DNA of 64,000 nt from Clostridium_AB sp036639235 (GTDB taxonomy: Bacteria > Bacillota > Clostridia > Clostridiales > Caloramatoraceae), in assembly GCF_036639235.1 (NCBI RefSeq), contig NZ_JAVWJB010000008.1, positions 1 to 64,000 of the forward strand, written 5' to 3'. Positions 8,479-17,298 of the stretch are shown piece after piece. The notes under the pieces are model-generated. The model saw nothing but the letters and a program-made list of their open reading frames with translations, did not search any database and was not told the DNA's origin. The position numbers were made by a program, and so were the translations under genes. Every line of letters starts with the position of its first letter. Position 1 is the first letter of the stretch.

Positions 8479-10260
8479 TTGTTTAATAGTGCACTAGAGT
8501 ATCTTCAAGGCTTTTTTGGATACTCTTCATTTAGGGAAAGTCAAGAGCCTGTTATAAAAAGTCTTTTAGAAGGTTATGATACCCTAGCTATTATGCCAAC
8601 AGGTGGAGGAAAATCTATTTGTTACCAAATACCATCAATGTGTTTTGAGGGAACCACTATTGTAGTGTCCCCACTTATTTCACTTATGAAGGATCAGGTA
8701 GATTCTATTATTGAAAATGGATTTAATGCTGCCTATATAAATAGTAGCTTATCCTCCTTTGAAGTCGACAAAACCCTTAATAGACTTTCAAAGGGTAAGA
8801 TTAAGCTTTTATATGTTGCACCTGAAAGATTACTTTCTAGGGATTTTTTAGATAGCTGCAGAGATACTTTGATTTCCCAGGTAGCTATTGATGAAGCCCA
8901 CTGTATATCCCAATGGGGACACGACTTTAGACCTAGCTACAAAAACATTACTACCTTTATAAATTCATTAAACAGGAGACCGATTATTAGTGCATTTACT
9001 GCAACTGCAACTAAACTTGTTAAAGAGGATATTATAAATCTACTTAATATGAGTAGTCCTAATGTTTATGTATCAGGATTTAATCGTGAAAATCTTCATA
9101 TTAAATCCCTTAAAATATCAAATAAACTTGAATATATAAAAGATTACCTTATAGAAAACAAAGGAAGTTCAGGTATTATATATGCATCTACTAGAAGAGA
9201 AGTAAATACTATATACGAATACCTTAATAATATTGGAATACACTGTGGTAGATATCATGCAGGGCTACTTGAAGGTGAGAGAAGCCTTATGCAGGAAGAA
9301 TTCGTCTATGACAAATCAAATATAATCGTTGCTACTAATGCTTTTGGTATGGGTATTGATAAGTCTAATGTTAGATTCGTCATCCACTATAATATGCCAA
9401 AAAGCATAGAGGCATATTATCAGGAAATAGGCAGAGCTGGCCGTGATGGCATTGACTCTGAATGTATCCTTTTATTTTCCCCAAAGGATATATCAGTAAA
9501 CAAATATCTTATTGAAGTCTCCTGTCAAAATGATTATTCAAGATCACTTGAAGAGGAAAAACTTCAATTAATGATTAACTATGTTTATACTAATCACTGC
9601 CTTAAAAAATACATATTAGAGTATTTTGGTGATGAAGCCTCTTCTATTAACTGTGAAAAGTGCAGTAACTGTACATCTGAGGGAGAGGTAGTTGATAAAA
9701 CCTTAGATGCCCAAAAGGTTTTAAGCTGCGTTTATAGAATGAAAAAGAGCTTTGGAAGTGGTATGGTTGTAGATGTTTTAAGAGGCTCCACTAATAAAAA
9801 GGTAATTGAAAACTCCTTTGATACTTTATCTACCTATGGAATTATGAAAAACACTAAAAAAGATGATTTATTAGATTTTGTTAACACATTAATAAGTCAT
9901 GGATATTTAGATATAACAGATGGGAAGTTCCCCCTTTTAAAGCTTAATCCTATGTCTATGAAGGTTTTAAGAGGCGAGGTTAATGTACTTCTTAAACAGT
10001 ATGTAGTTAAGAAATCTCAAGATATTAATGATGATTTATTTGAACTACTTAAAGCTGAAAGACTAGTCATTGCAAGGGAGAATAAGATCCCACCATACTT
10101 TGTATTTTCAGACTCTACCCTTAAAAACATGGTTAATACAATGCCAATAGACGAAAAAAGCTTTATTAATGTTTCTGGTGTTGGAGAGAAAAAACTTCAA
10201 AAATACGGCTCACAGTTTTTACGTGTTATTAACTCTTATAACACTAAGAAAAACGCCTAA
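8479..10260 (+). CDS. recQ: ATP-dependent DNA helicase RecQ
   Basis: A 3'-5' superfamily 2 helicase for recombination and stalled forks. Visible in order are the Walker A motif MPTGGGKS near residue 40, DEAH near residue 138 within AIDEAHCISQWGHDFRP, the helicase C domain ending in YYQEIGRAGRDG, the Cys-rich RecQ zinc site (CEKCSNC) and a C-terminal HRDC domain (LLKAERLVIARENKIPPY). A GTG at 8464 opens the longer frame, but GAGGTG at 8466-8471 is the ribosome site for TTG 8479, which gives a normal RecQ N-terminus (FNSALEYLQGFFGYSSFRESQ). It is transcribed away from dacF and is convergent with pdp. Confidence 0.93.
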   Translation: MFNSALEYLQGFFGYSSFRESQEPVIKSLLEGYDTLAIMPTGGGKSICYQIPSMCFEGTTIVVSPLISLMKDQVDSIIENGFNAAYINSSLSSFEVDKTLNRLSKGKIKLLYVAPERLLSRDFLDSCRDTLISQVAIDEAHCISQWGHDFRPSYKNITTFINSLNRRPIISAFTATATKLVKEDIINLLNMSSPNVYVSGFNRENLHIKSLKISNKLEYIKDYLIENKGSSGIIYASTRREVNTIYEYLNNIGIHCGRYHAGLLEGERSLMQEEFVYDKSNIIVATNAFGMGIDKSNVRFVIHYNMPKSIEAYYQEIGRAGRDGIDSECILLFSPKDISVNKYLIEVSCQNDYSRSLEEEKLQLMINYVYTNHCLKKYILEYFGDEASSINCEKCSNCTSEGEVVDKTLDAQKVLSCVYRMKKSFGSGMVVDVLRGSTNKKVIENSFDTLSTYGIMKNTKKDDLLDFVNTLISHGYLDITDGKFPLLKLNPMSMKVLRGEVNVLLKQYVVKKSQDINDDLFELLKAERLVIARENKIPPYFVFSDSTLKNMVNTMPIDEKSFINVSGVGEKKLQKYGSQFLRVINSYNTKKNA

Positions 10261-10267
10261 AATAAAA

Positions 10268-10292
10268 ATGCCTGCAATTAAATTGCAGGCAT
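10268..10292 (-). terminator. Terminator between recQ and pdp
   Basis: ATGCCTGCAA pairs with TTGCAGGCAT around a 5-nt loop. The minus strand continues into a T-rich run, so it fits the end of pdp. It may also stop recQ transcripts. Confidence 0.75.
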
Positions 10293-10308
10293 TAACTTTA
10301 TATAATTA

Positions 10309-11613
10309 TTATTTAACAATTTCCTGTATTAAGTCCCTCTTATTAACCTTGTTAATGCTATAGGAATATGCTCTATAAAATCTATTAATAGAATCCTCAA
10401 GTTGTGAATCATTATTATAATATAAAATTCCAACCTCATCTCCTATCTCTACATAATCTCCTACCTTTTTCTTTAAGGTAATTCCAGCTGATAAATCTAT
10501 TATACTGTCCTTGTGTTCACGTCCTGCACCAAGACAAAGAGCTGCTTCTCCTATAAGCTGAGAATCTATATGACTTATATATCCTGTTTCTCTACTTATA
10601 ATGCTTAAGCTCTTAGATGAAGTCTTAAAAAGGGAGGTGTCATGTATATAATCCTTGTTACCACCTTGATTTGAGACCATTTCACAAAGCTTATCTAGAG
10701 CCTTTCCAGAATCTATTGCGCTTTGAAGCTTACTCTTAGCCTCCTCAAGGTTATCTGAAAGTGATGCCATCATAAGCATATATCCACCTATTTCAAGTGT
10801 TAAATCATAAACATCACTAGGTCCAGTTCCCTTTAATACATCTATAGCTTCAATTACCTCAAGTGAGTTTCCAATATTATATCCTAATGGTTCATCCATA
10901 TTAGTAATAAGGGCAACCATTTGTCTTCCTGCACCTTTACCTATATCAACCATAGCCTGTGCTAAATCCTTAGCATCATCTAAAGTCTTCATAAATGCAC
11001 CTGAGCCCATTTTAACATCAAGTACTATTCCATCAGCTCCTGATGCAAGTTTTTTACTCATAACACTTGATGCTATAAGTGATAGATTATCAACTGTTGC
11101 TGTAACATCTCTTAGGGCATATATCTTCTTATCAGCAGGTGCAATATGTCCTGTTTGAGCCGCAATTGCAATAGATATGTTGTTTACACTATCTATAAAC
11201 TCATCTTCACTCATATTAAGCTTCATACCCTCAATTGACTCTAGCTTGTCAATTGTTCCACCTGTATGTGAAAGTCCCCTTCCAGACATTTTAGCAACTT
11301 TGCATCCACATGCTGCAACCATAGGTGCAAGGCAGATTGAAATTTTATCTCCAACCCCACCTGTTGAATGCTTATCAACTTTAACACCATAAATTTTAGA
11401 TAGGTCAATCATATCACCTGATGATGCCATTGCCATAGTTAAATTAAGTGTTTCTTCACTATCCATACCATTAAAGTATATAGCCATTAATAGTGCTGAT
11501 GCCTGATAATCTGGAATAGAGCCATCTGTATAACCATCTACAAAAAACTCTATTTCCTCCTTAGTAAGCTTTTGGTTATTTCTTTTTTTTAGGATAATAT
11601 CAGAAATTCTCAT
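10309..11613 (-). CDS. pdp: Pyrimidine-nucleoside phosphorylase
   Basis: Splits uridine or thymidine with phosphate into base and (deoxy)ribose 1-phosphate. The 434-residue protein carries the family's phosphate- and base-binding elements: KVDKHSTGGVGDK near residue 80 and the signature SGRGLSHTGGTIDKLE near residue 110, followed by the ALRDVTATVDN segment. The C-terminal alpha/beta domain (LGAGREHKDSIIDLSAGI) is complete. It is the last gene of xerD-deoB-punA-pdp, whose products feed pentose phosphates into central metabolism. Whether it prefers uridine or thymidine cannot be read from sequence. Confidence 0.93.
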   Translation of the reverse strand: MRISDIILKKRNNQKLTKEEIEFFVDGYTDGSIPDYQASALLMAIYFNGMDSEETLNLTMAMASSGDMIDLSKIYGVKVDKHSTGGVGDKISICLAPMVAACGCKVAKMSGRGLSHTGGTIDKLESIEGMKLNMSEDEFIDSVNNISIAIAAQTGHIAPADKKIYALRDVTATVDNLSLIASSVMSKKLASGADGIVLDVKMGSGAFMKTLDDAKDLAQAMVDIGKGAGRQMVALITNMDEPLGYNIGNSLEVIEAIDVLKGTGPSDVYDLTLEIGGYMLMMASLSDNLEEAKSKLQSAIDSGKALDKLCEMVSNQGGNKDYIHDTSLFKTSSKSLSIISRETGYISHIDSQLIGEAALCLGAGREHKDSIIDLSAGITLKKKVGDYVEIGDEVGILYYNNDSQLEDSINRFYRAYSYSINKVNKRDLIQEIVK

Positions 11614-11628
11614 AAAGGCCTCCTTATC

Positions 11629-12441
11629 TTACATTCTCTTTATGATCTCACCTATTAAAGCTTTAAAGTCCTTATTTACTCTGTTTGATGTTTCTATTAC
11701 CTCATCGTGTGAAAGTGGCTGATCTAGTATTCCACAGGCCATATTAGTAATACATGATATGCCTAGTATCTTCATACCAGCATGGTTAGCAACAATAACC
11801 TCAGGTACTGTTGACATTCCTGTTGCATCAGCACCAAGTGTTCTAAGCATTCTAATTTCTGCTGGTGTTTCATAGGTTGGTCCAGTAACAATTACATATA
11901 CTCCATCTACAACCTTAACTGAAAGATCCTTTGCAGCTTCCTTTGCAATTGAAATATACTCCTTATTATATGCCTCACTCATATCAGGGAATCTTGGTCC
12001 AAATTCATCTAGATTCTTCCCAATTAAAGGATTAGTTCCTGAAAAATTAATATGGTCATTAATTATCATTAAATCCCCAGGCTTAAATGAAGTATTGACA
12101 CCACCTGCTGCGTTAGTTACTATAAGGCTCCTACATCCCATATATGCCATAACTCTAATCGGGAATGTAACTTCATTCATGTTATATCCCTCGTAGAAAT
12201 GGAATCTACCCTGCATCATAATAACCTTTTTACCTGATAGTGTTCCATAAACAAATTGTCCCTTATGTCCCTCAACAGTAGAAATAGGAAATCCTTCTAT
12301 CTCACCATATGGTATTTCTATTTTATTTTCTATGTTATCAGCAAGTGATGAAAGACCTGAACCTAGTATTACCATAACATCAGGTACATCCTTAATTATA
12401 GATTTTATTTTATCACATGATGATTTAATTTTATCTATCAT
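11629..12441 (-). CDS. punA: Purine-nucleoside phosphorylase
   Basis: A trimeric-type purine-nucleoside phosphorylase that converts (deoxy)inosine or guanosine plus phosphate to base and (deoxy)ribose 1-phosphate. Motifs seen include VILGSGLSSLADN near the N-terminus for phosphate binding, GRFHFYEGY, VTNAAGGVNTSFKPGDLMIINDHINFSG, and GADATGMSTVPEVIVANHAG for the base. The length of about 270 residues is typical. An ATG six bases further up (12447) directly abuts the GGAGG site, so ATG 12441, with a 6-nt spacer, is preferred. It sits between deoB and pdp in a nucleoside degradation operon. Confidence 0.93.
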   Translation of the reverse strand: MIDKIKSSCDKIKSIIKDVPDVMVILGSGLSSLADNIENKIEIPYGEIEGFPISTVEGHKGQFVYGTLSGKKVIMMQGRFHFYEGYNMNEVTFPIRVMAYMGCRSLIVTNAAGGVNTSFKPGDLMIINDHINFSGTNPLIGKNLDEFGPRFPDMSEAYNKEYISIAKEAAKDLSVKVVDGVYVIVTGPTYETPAEIRMLRTLGADATGMSTVPEVIVANHAGMKILGISCITNMACGILDQPLSHDEVIETSNRVNKDFKALIGEIIKRM

Positions 12442-12451
12442 ATCCATCCTC

Positions 12452-13621
12452 CTATTTTATGATTTTATCCTTAAAGCTATTACCATCAATATCATTATTA
12501 ATATTTAATATATCAAGTACTGTTTTCCCAATATCAGCAAATGAGTCTCTAGTTCCTATATTAACTCCACCCTTAATGCTACTACCATATACTAATAAAG
12601 GCGTGTATTCCCTTGTATGATCTGTTCCCTTAGTAGTTGGGTCACATCCATGGTCTGCTGTTAATATAAGTATATCTTCTACTTTCATTGAATCTAGAAC
12701 ATCTTTAAGCATAACATCAAATTCTTCAAGTGCTGCCTTATATCCTTCTGGGTCATTTCTATGACCATAAAGCATATCAAAATCAACAAGGTTACTAAAT
12801 ATAAGCCCAGTTGATTTTTCATTAATTAATTCAATTGTTTTTTGAACATTTTCTTTGTTACTCTTAGCATGATATGACTTAGTAATGCCACATCCTGCGT
12901 ATATATCAGATATCTTCCCAATTCCAATTACATCAAGTGACTCATCACTTATATAATCAAGCATTGTTTTCCTTGGTGGTTTAACTGAAAAATCACGTCT
13001 ATTTGGAGTTCTTTTAAATGAACCCTCTTCTCCTATAAAAGGTCTTGCTATAACCCTTGAAACGTTGTGTTTTCCTCTTAAAATCCCTCTAGCTATATTA
13101 CATATCTTATATAGCTCCTCAAGTGGTACAACATCCTCGTGGGCTGCAATTTGAAATACACTGTCAGCTGATGTGTATACAATTAAATCACCTGTTTCAA
13201 CATGTTTTTGACCAAGATCTCTAATTATATCTGTTCCAGAAGCTACAATATTCCCTATTACGCGTCTTCCTGTTAAGGATTCAAACTCTTCAATAATCTC
13301 CTTATCGAATCCATTAGGATAAGTAGGAAAATTTTCCTCAACAATAACCCCTGCAATTTCAAAATGGCCAGTTGTTGTATCTTTACCATTTGACTTTTCC
13401 ATAAGTCTACCAAAATTTCCTTTAGGTGAAGTAGTACTATTTACTCCTTCAATGCCATCAATATTGCCAAAGCCTAATGATACTAAATTAGGAATACTTA
13501 GCCCATTAAGTAATTTTGAAATATGTCCAACAGTATTACACATTTCATCTCCATATACATGAGCGTCAGGTAGGCTTCCTATACCTACACTATCTAGAAC
13601 CATAATAATAACTCTATTCAT
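12452..13621 (-). CDS. deoB: Phosphopentomutase
   Basis: Interconverts (deoxy)ribose 1-phosphate and 5-phosphate, linking nucleoside breakdown to the pentose phosphate pathway. The 389 residues show the alkaline-phosphatase-superfamily metal sites: VLDSVGIGSLPDA at the N-terminus, the catalytic threonine in NGKDTTTGHFEIAG near residue 90 and the C-terminal ILTADHGCDPTTKGTDHTREYTP. The order xerD-deoB-punA is the same as in Bacillus subtilis (ripX-drm-pupG). A TATAAT at 13655-13660 upstream suggests the cluster may have its own promoter after the xerD terminator, although no good -35 box is visible. Confidence 0.95.
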   Translation of the reverse strand: MNRVIIMVLDSVGIGSLPDAHVYGDEMCNTVGHISKLLNGLSIPNLVSLGFGNIDGIEGVNSTTSPKGNFGRLMEKSNGKDTTTGHFEIAGVIVEENFPTYPNGFDKEIIEEFESLTGRRVIGNIVASGTDIIRDLGQKHVETGDLIVYTSADSVFQIAAHEDVVPLEELYKICNIARGILRGKHNVSRVIARPFIGEEGSFKRTPNRRDFSVKPPRKTMLDYISDESLDVIGIGKISDIYAGCGITKSYHAKSNKENVQKTIELINEKSTGLIFSNLVDFDMLYGHRNDPEGYKAALEEFDVMLKDVLDSMKVEDILILTADHGCDPTTKGTDHTREYTPLLVYGSSIKGGVNIGTRDSFADIGKTVLDILNINNDIDGNSFKDKIIK

Positions 13622-13706
13622 ATATCCAACTCCCTATTTATTTCCTTACTTAGTATTATACTAAAAATCAATAAATATTATCATAAATATATAATAATAA
13701 AAAAAA

Positions 13707-13732
13707 GGCATGAAAATTTTTATTTTCACACC
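13707..13732 (-). terminator. Terminator after xerD
   Basis: On the minus strand GGUGUGAAAAU pairs with AUUUUCAUGCC over 11 bp (two G-U pairs) around a 4-nt loop, followed by a long T run (13698-13706). Confidence 0.75.
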
Positions 13733-13766
13733 AAAAAGTTTTAGGTTTTATAGTTCATCCTTAAGT

Positions 13767-14645
13767 TTATGCTCTAGGATGAGTCTTTTTATATACATCG
13801 CTGATTCTATTTTTTATAAGCTCAGCGTAAACTTGCGTTGTTGATATGTCTGAATGCCCTAGCATTTGCTGTACTGACTTTAAATCTGCTCCATTTTCAA
13901 TTAAATGGGCTGCAAATGAATGTCTTAATGTATGTGGAGTAATATCCTTGTTTATATCTGCAAGTGAAGCATAGTGCTTAATAATCTTCCAAAACCCTTG
14001 TCTTGTCATTCTCTCACCATGAAAGTTTAAAAATAATGCCTGTTCTTCTTGTCTTGAAACAAACTTTTGTCTATATTCTGATATATATGTTTTTAATATA
14101 TCTATTGCAACCTTACCCATTGGAATAATTCTTTCCTTTGTGCCGCTGCATCTAATAAATCCTATTTCAAGATTAACATCTTGAATGTTAAGATTAATAA
14201 GCTCTGTAACTCTTATTCCTGTTGCATAAAGCATTTCAAGCATTGCCCTATCACGAACACCCTTAGACTCAGATATATTAGGTAGTGATAATAGTTTTTC
14301 TATTTCCTCAACGCTTAACACTTGAGGAACCTTCTTTTCAGATTTTGGAGACTCAAGATTTAAGGTTGGATCTTTTGCAACTACATTATTCTTTAAAAGC
14401 ATCTTATAAAAGGCTCTTATTGATGCTATACTTCTTGAAATTGAAGAAGTCGCCCTTCCTGCCTTTTGAAGATATAAAATATATGCAATTATATTTGTCT
14501 TCTTTACTACTTTAAAGTCTAAATTATTTTCTGCAAGGTATATTAAAAACTTCTTTATATCCCTTGTATATGACTCTAGGGTATTCTCACTAAGTCTATT
14601 ATCTTCCCTTAACTCCTGTACAAAATCCTTTAAAACCTTTTCCAT
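13767..14645 (-). CDS. xerD: Site-specific tyrosine recombinase XerD
   Basis: Resolves chromosome dimers at dif together with XerC. The protein has the SAM-like N-terminal domain (FVQELREDNRLSENTLESYTRDIKKF) and a C-terminal catalytic domain. That domain contains ATGIRVTELINL (first Arg), HTLRHSFAAHLIENGADLKSVQQMLGHSDISTTQVYA (His-x-x-Arg, His and Tyr), so the active site is complete. The in-frame ATG at 14672 was set aside because AAAAGGGG lies within its codons, 8 bases before ATG 14645. The resulting length (292) is right for XerD. Gene order next to spoIIM and deoB supports XerD over a phage integrase. Confidence 0.92.
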   Translation of the reverse strand: MEKVLKDFVQELREDNRLSENTLESYTRDIKKFLIYLAENNLDFKVVKKTNIIAYILYLQKAGRATSSISRSIASIRAFYKMLLKNNVVAKDPTLNLESPKSEKKVPQVLSVEEIEKLLSLPNISESKGVRDRAMLEMLYATGIRVTELINLNIQDVNLEIGFIRCSGTKERIIPMGKVAIDILKTYISEYRQKFVSRQEEQALFLNFHGERMTRQGFWKIIKHYASLADINKDITPHTLRHSFAAHLIENGADLKSVQQMLGHSDISTTQVYAELIKNRISDVYKKTHPRA

Positions 14646-14713
14646 TAACAAGTCCCCTTTTAAATTATTCACACCGCTAATATTCTACAAAAGTTTTCTA
14701 TATCCTTCAATTT

Positions 14714-14938
14714 TTATGAAAATCCAAGAAACTTTTGTATTAAATTGAATATAACATTTTTTAAACCTGTTACTTCCACATTATTTTGTAGTACAAAAAC
14801 ACTATTCCCTGAAGGAATTTGATGGTTTATAAACCCTAGTTTTAGGATCAATAAATTAACTACATATGGAAGTACTAATCCTAAAAACAAAAGTACGCAA
14901 AATACCTTTATGAAAGTAAATAAATTTTTACACCCCAC
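14714..14938 (-). CDS. Small membrane protein of unknown function
   Basis: I do not recognise this 74-residue protein. It has one strong hydrophobic stretch (IKVFCVLLFLGLVLPYVVNLLIL, about residues 10-32) and an amphipathic C-terminus (VIFNLIQKFLGFS), so it probably sits in the membrane. The GTG start at 14938 follows a good GGGGAGAT site, and the gene lies 11 bp after spoIIM and 69 bp before xerD. In Bacillus an unrelated short membrane protein (YqzK) sits beside xerD; similarity could not be judged by eye. Its place suggests co-expression with spoIIM. Confidence 0.6.
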   Translation of the reverse strand: MGCKNLFTFIKVFCVLLFLGLVLPYVVNLLILKLGFINHQIPSGNSVFVLQNNVEVTGLKNVIFNLIQKFLGFS

Positions 14939-14949
14939 TTGTATCTCCC

Positions 14950-15591
14950 CTAACCTACAATGAAATATGATGACAGCGCCTTAATAATAAGTGGGCTAAT
15001 AAAACCTTCTATAAAGCTCCCAATTAAGGTTACTATAAATATTACACCTATTATTAAAGAATAAGACATAAAACTAAGTCCTTGATTATTAGAAAATCCC
15101 TTTCCTTTTCTCCTCCTAATAACCGATGTAGTGTAGGATAAACTAATTACAACTGCAATAAGTAAACATGGTATGTATACTATGTTTTGAGGTATGATCC
15201 CAATTAATGAGAACATAAGTCCACGTATACCCATACTTTCTATAAAAAAGCCAACTGAGAATCCTAGAACAAAACCTCTAAATCCTATAACTATTAATGC
15301 AACAGGTACACCAATAATTGTTAAGCTTAAAACCCATATTATAAGAATTGATAAAAAGTTATTTCTTGCAGACTGCATGAAAACACTACTACCTGAAACA
15401 CTTTCTCCAGAATAAACCTTAAAAAAGCTATTCATATAGGTTAGTAGTTCATTTTTCTCCTCTATAGATATGGATTTTATAGTAAAACCTCCTATAGCAA
15501 GTCCAATAGAAAAAAATAAGATTATTATGAAGTAAATTCCTATGTTCTCTTTTATGTTTTTTGTTATACGCTCACCTAAAAGAGTTCTCAC
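14950..15591 (-). CDS. spoIIM: Stage II sporulation protein M
   Basis: SpoIIM joins SpoIID and SpoIIP in the DMP machine, which thins septal peptidoglycan so the mother-cell membrane can engulf the forespore. The 213 residues show about five membrane helices, an extracytoplasmic segment between the first two, and the conserved region IGVPVALIVIGFRGFVLGFSVGFF followed by GIIPQNIVYIPCLL, typical of the family. The start is GTG 15591 after a GGGGGAA site. A candidate sigma-E promoter precedes it at 15631-15659, in line with its mother-cell role in Bacillus. Confidence 0.93.
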   Translation of the reverse strand: MRTLLGERITKNIKENIGIYFIIILFFSIGLAIGGFTIKSISIEEKNELLTYMNSFFKVYSGESVSGSSVFMQSARNNFLSILIIWVLSLTIIGVPVALIVIGFRGFVLGFSVGFFIESMGIRGLMFSLIGIIPQNIVYIPCLLIAVVISLSYTTSVIRRRKGKGFSNNQGLSFMSYSLIIGVIFIVTLIGSFIEGFISPLIIKALSSYFIVG

Positions 15592-15630
15592 AAAAAAATT
15601 CCCCCTTCCTTCTCATTTGTTGTCTTTAAA

Positions 15631-15659
15631 TTTATATGAGAGAAAGAGGGATTTTATGA
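15631..15659 (-). promoter_or_regulatory. Candidate sigma-E promoter of spoIIM
   Basis: On the minus strand TCATAAA (15653-15659), a 14-bp spacer and CATATAAA (15631-15638) match the sigma-E consensus KMATATT-N14-CATACAnT at 5 of 7 defined positions in each box. It sits between the NUDIX stop and the spoIIM start. Confidence 0.45.
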
Positions 15660-15662
15660 AAA

Positions 15663-16193
15663 CTAAATATATTTTTTAGCTAGCAAAATTGCAAGTGCTG
15701 TTTTAGCATCTGTTATCTCTTCATTTTCTACCATTGAAACTAACTTTTCGTACTTAAACTTTAAAACCTCAAGGTTCTCTCCTTCATCAAGCTTTTGTAA
15801 ACCCCTAGTAAAGTTTTTACATAGGTATAAGTACATTTTCTCACCTGAGTAACCTGCTGCTAAATAAAACTCACCAAGGAAAATAAGCTCCTTTGGAATT
15901 AGCCCTGTTTCTTCCTCCATTTCACGAACTGCACATGCATATGGTTGTTCACGTCCATCTATTTTCCCAGCAGGAATTTCAAGTACAGCATCCTCTACTG
16001 CCTTTCTATACTGCTTAACCATTGTTACTTCACCACACTCATCTACACATAATATACCAACAGCTCCGTTATGTTCTATAACCTCTCTATAAGATGTTTT
16101 ACCATCATTAATTCTTACCAAGTCACGTCTTAGATTTAATATTTTACCTTTGTATATATACTCACTGCTTATTGTCTTTTCTCTAATTAACAA
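15663..16193 (-). CDS. NUDIX hydrolase, ADP-ribose pyrophosphatase type
   Basis: Hydrolyses a nucleoside diphosphate linked to X, most likely ADP-ribose to AMP and ribose 5-phosphate. The complete NUDIX box G-x5-E-x7-REUXEE-x2-GU is seen as GKIDGREQ...AVREMEEETGLIP in the middle of the protein, after the EIPAGK lead-in typical of NudF. The frame extends to a GTG at 16202, but this GTG is part of a perfect GAGGTGAT ribosome site. TTG 16193, with 8 bases from the GAGG core, gives the family's usual N-terminus. It heads a group with spoIIM and xerD and has a 0A box upstream. Confidence 0.88.
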   Translation of the reverse strand: MLIREKTISSEYIYKGKILNLRRDLVRINDGKTSYREVIEHNGAVGILCVDECGEVTMVKQYRKAVEDAVLEIPAGKIDGREQPYACAVREMEEETGLIPKELIFLGEFYLAAGYSGEKMYLYLCKNFTRGLQKLDEGENLEVLKFKYEKLVSMVENEEITDAKTALAILLAKKYI

Positions 16194-16280
16194 ACCTATC
16201 ACCTCATAATTCCTTTTATATATTATATATGTATTCCCCTAATTTTATTTTAGTTTTTAAATGAACGAATATTCTCACTT

Positions 16281-16287
16281 TGTCGAA
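16281..16287 (-). promoter_or_regulatory. 0A box (TGTCGAA) upstream of the NUDIX-spoIIM group
   Basis: A perfect Spo0A core site, TGTCGAA, in the context CTTTGTCGAAATT (plus-strand reading), lies about 90 bp upstream of the NUDIX start. It suggests direct control by phosphorylated Spo0A. Binding is not shown. Confidence 0.5.
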
Positions 16288-16310
16288 ATTCTTTCATTTA
16301 CTTATTATTA

Positions 16311-16350
16311 TAATGACGTTATAATATATTTAATAGGTTTTTATGACGTT
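16311..16350. repeat. Pair of direct repeats ATGACGTT exactly 30 bp apart
   Basis: TAATGACGTT (16311-16320) and TTATGACGTT (16341-16350) repeat on the same strand with a 30-bp period, about three helical turns. They lie between the spo0A terminator and the 0A box, so a regulator could bind both on one face. No known regulator is recognised. Confidence 0.45.
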
Positions 16351-16396
16351 TTTTGCGAAATTAAAGTTAAAAGTCATAAAAAATTGTAGAAAAAAA

Positions 16397-16420
16397 GAAC
16401 TTTTTCTTAGGAAAAAGTTC
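16397..16420 (-). terminator. Terminator after spo0A
   Basis: GAACTTTTTC and GAAAAAGTTC form a 10-bp stem around a 4-nt loop, followed on the minus strand by seven T residues. Confidence 0.85.
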
Positions 16421-16455
16421 AAAATTAAGGGTAATAAATTGTGCTTTATATTTAT

Positions 16456-17256
16456 TTAACCAAGCTTTGATTGTAATCTAAGCTTGTCAGCAACCATTGC
16501 AATAAACTCAGAATTTGTTGGCTTGCCCTTATCGTTGTGAACAGTATATCCAAAAATTCTGTTTATAGTTTCTACTTGACCTCTTGACCAAGCAACTTCT
16601 ATTGCATGTCTAATAGCTCTTTCTACTCTACTTGCAGTAGTATTATACTTCTTTGCTATTGATGGATAAAGTTCTTTAGTTACAGCGCTTAATAGCTCTA
16701 TGTCTTTAACTACCATTTGAATAGCTTCTCTTAAATATAAATATCCTTTAATATGTGCTGGTACACCTATTTCATGAATTATATTAGTTATGTCAGCCTC
16801 TAATGAGTTTACATTAGAAAATGGAGTAGACTCTGGCATTAATAGTGATGGTCTTCTGATTTCATCCATAGAACCCTGTGAGAACATTTGTCTAATTCTC
16901 TTACTAAAAATATCCATATCAAACGGTTTTACAACATAATATTCCGCTCCAAGGTTAATTGCCCTTTGTGTAATTTTGTCTTGTCCAACTGCTGAAAGAA
17001 CTATTACCTTAGGAAGATTAATTCCCGTCATTGAGTTTATCTTTTCAAGCACTCCAAGTCCGTCAAGATGTGGCATGATTATGTCTAAAACTAAAACGTC
17101 AGGTTTGTAATTTCCAACTAGCTCAACTGCCTCAAGTCCGTCATTTGCAATTGCAACAACTTCAAAGTCATTTTGCTCCTTAAGGTATTGGCTAAGTATG
17201 CTTGAAAATTCTTTGTTGTCGTCTGCGATTAAAATTTTAATCTTTCTATTCTCCAT
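16456..17256 (-). CDS. spo0A: Sporulation master response regulator Spo0A
   Basis: Spo0A is activated by phosphorylation and binds 0A boxes to begin sporulation. The receiver domain (about 1-125) shows the acidic pair in IADDN, the phosphoacceptor Asp in VLVLDIIMPHLDG near residue 56, a conserved Ser (VLSAVG) and Lys (YYVVKPFDM). The C-terminal effector domain has the Spo0A recognition helix TASRVERAIRHAIEVAWSRG and the conserved end PTNSEFIAMVADKLRL. The 266 residues match the family. The start ATG 17256 follows TAGGAGGATA by 7 bases. It lies after spoIVB, the universal order, and has a sigma-H promoter of its own. Confidence 0.98.
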   Translation of the reverse strand: MENRKIKILIADDNKEFSSILSQYLKEQNDFEVVAIANDGLEAVELVGNYKPDVLVLDIIMPHLDGLGVLEKINSMTGINLPKVIVLSAVGQDKITQRAINLGAEYYVVKPFDMDIFSKRIRQMFSQGSMDEIRRPSLLMPESTPFSNVNSLEADITNIIHEIGVPAHIKGYLYLREAIQMVVKDIELLSAVTKELYPSIAKKYNTTASRVERAIRHAIEVAWSRGQVETINRIFGYTVHNDKGKPTNSEFIAMVADKLRLQSKLG

Positions 17257-17298
17257 TATATATCCTCCTAATGTGCTCCATTATCTCTTTGTTATACT

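Noticed and set aside
13767..14645. Phage or element integrase
   Set aside because: Motifs, length and the spoIIM-xerD-deoB order identify chromosomal XerD. No att repeats or phage genes adjoin.
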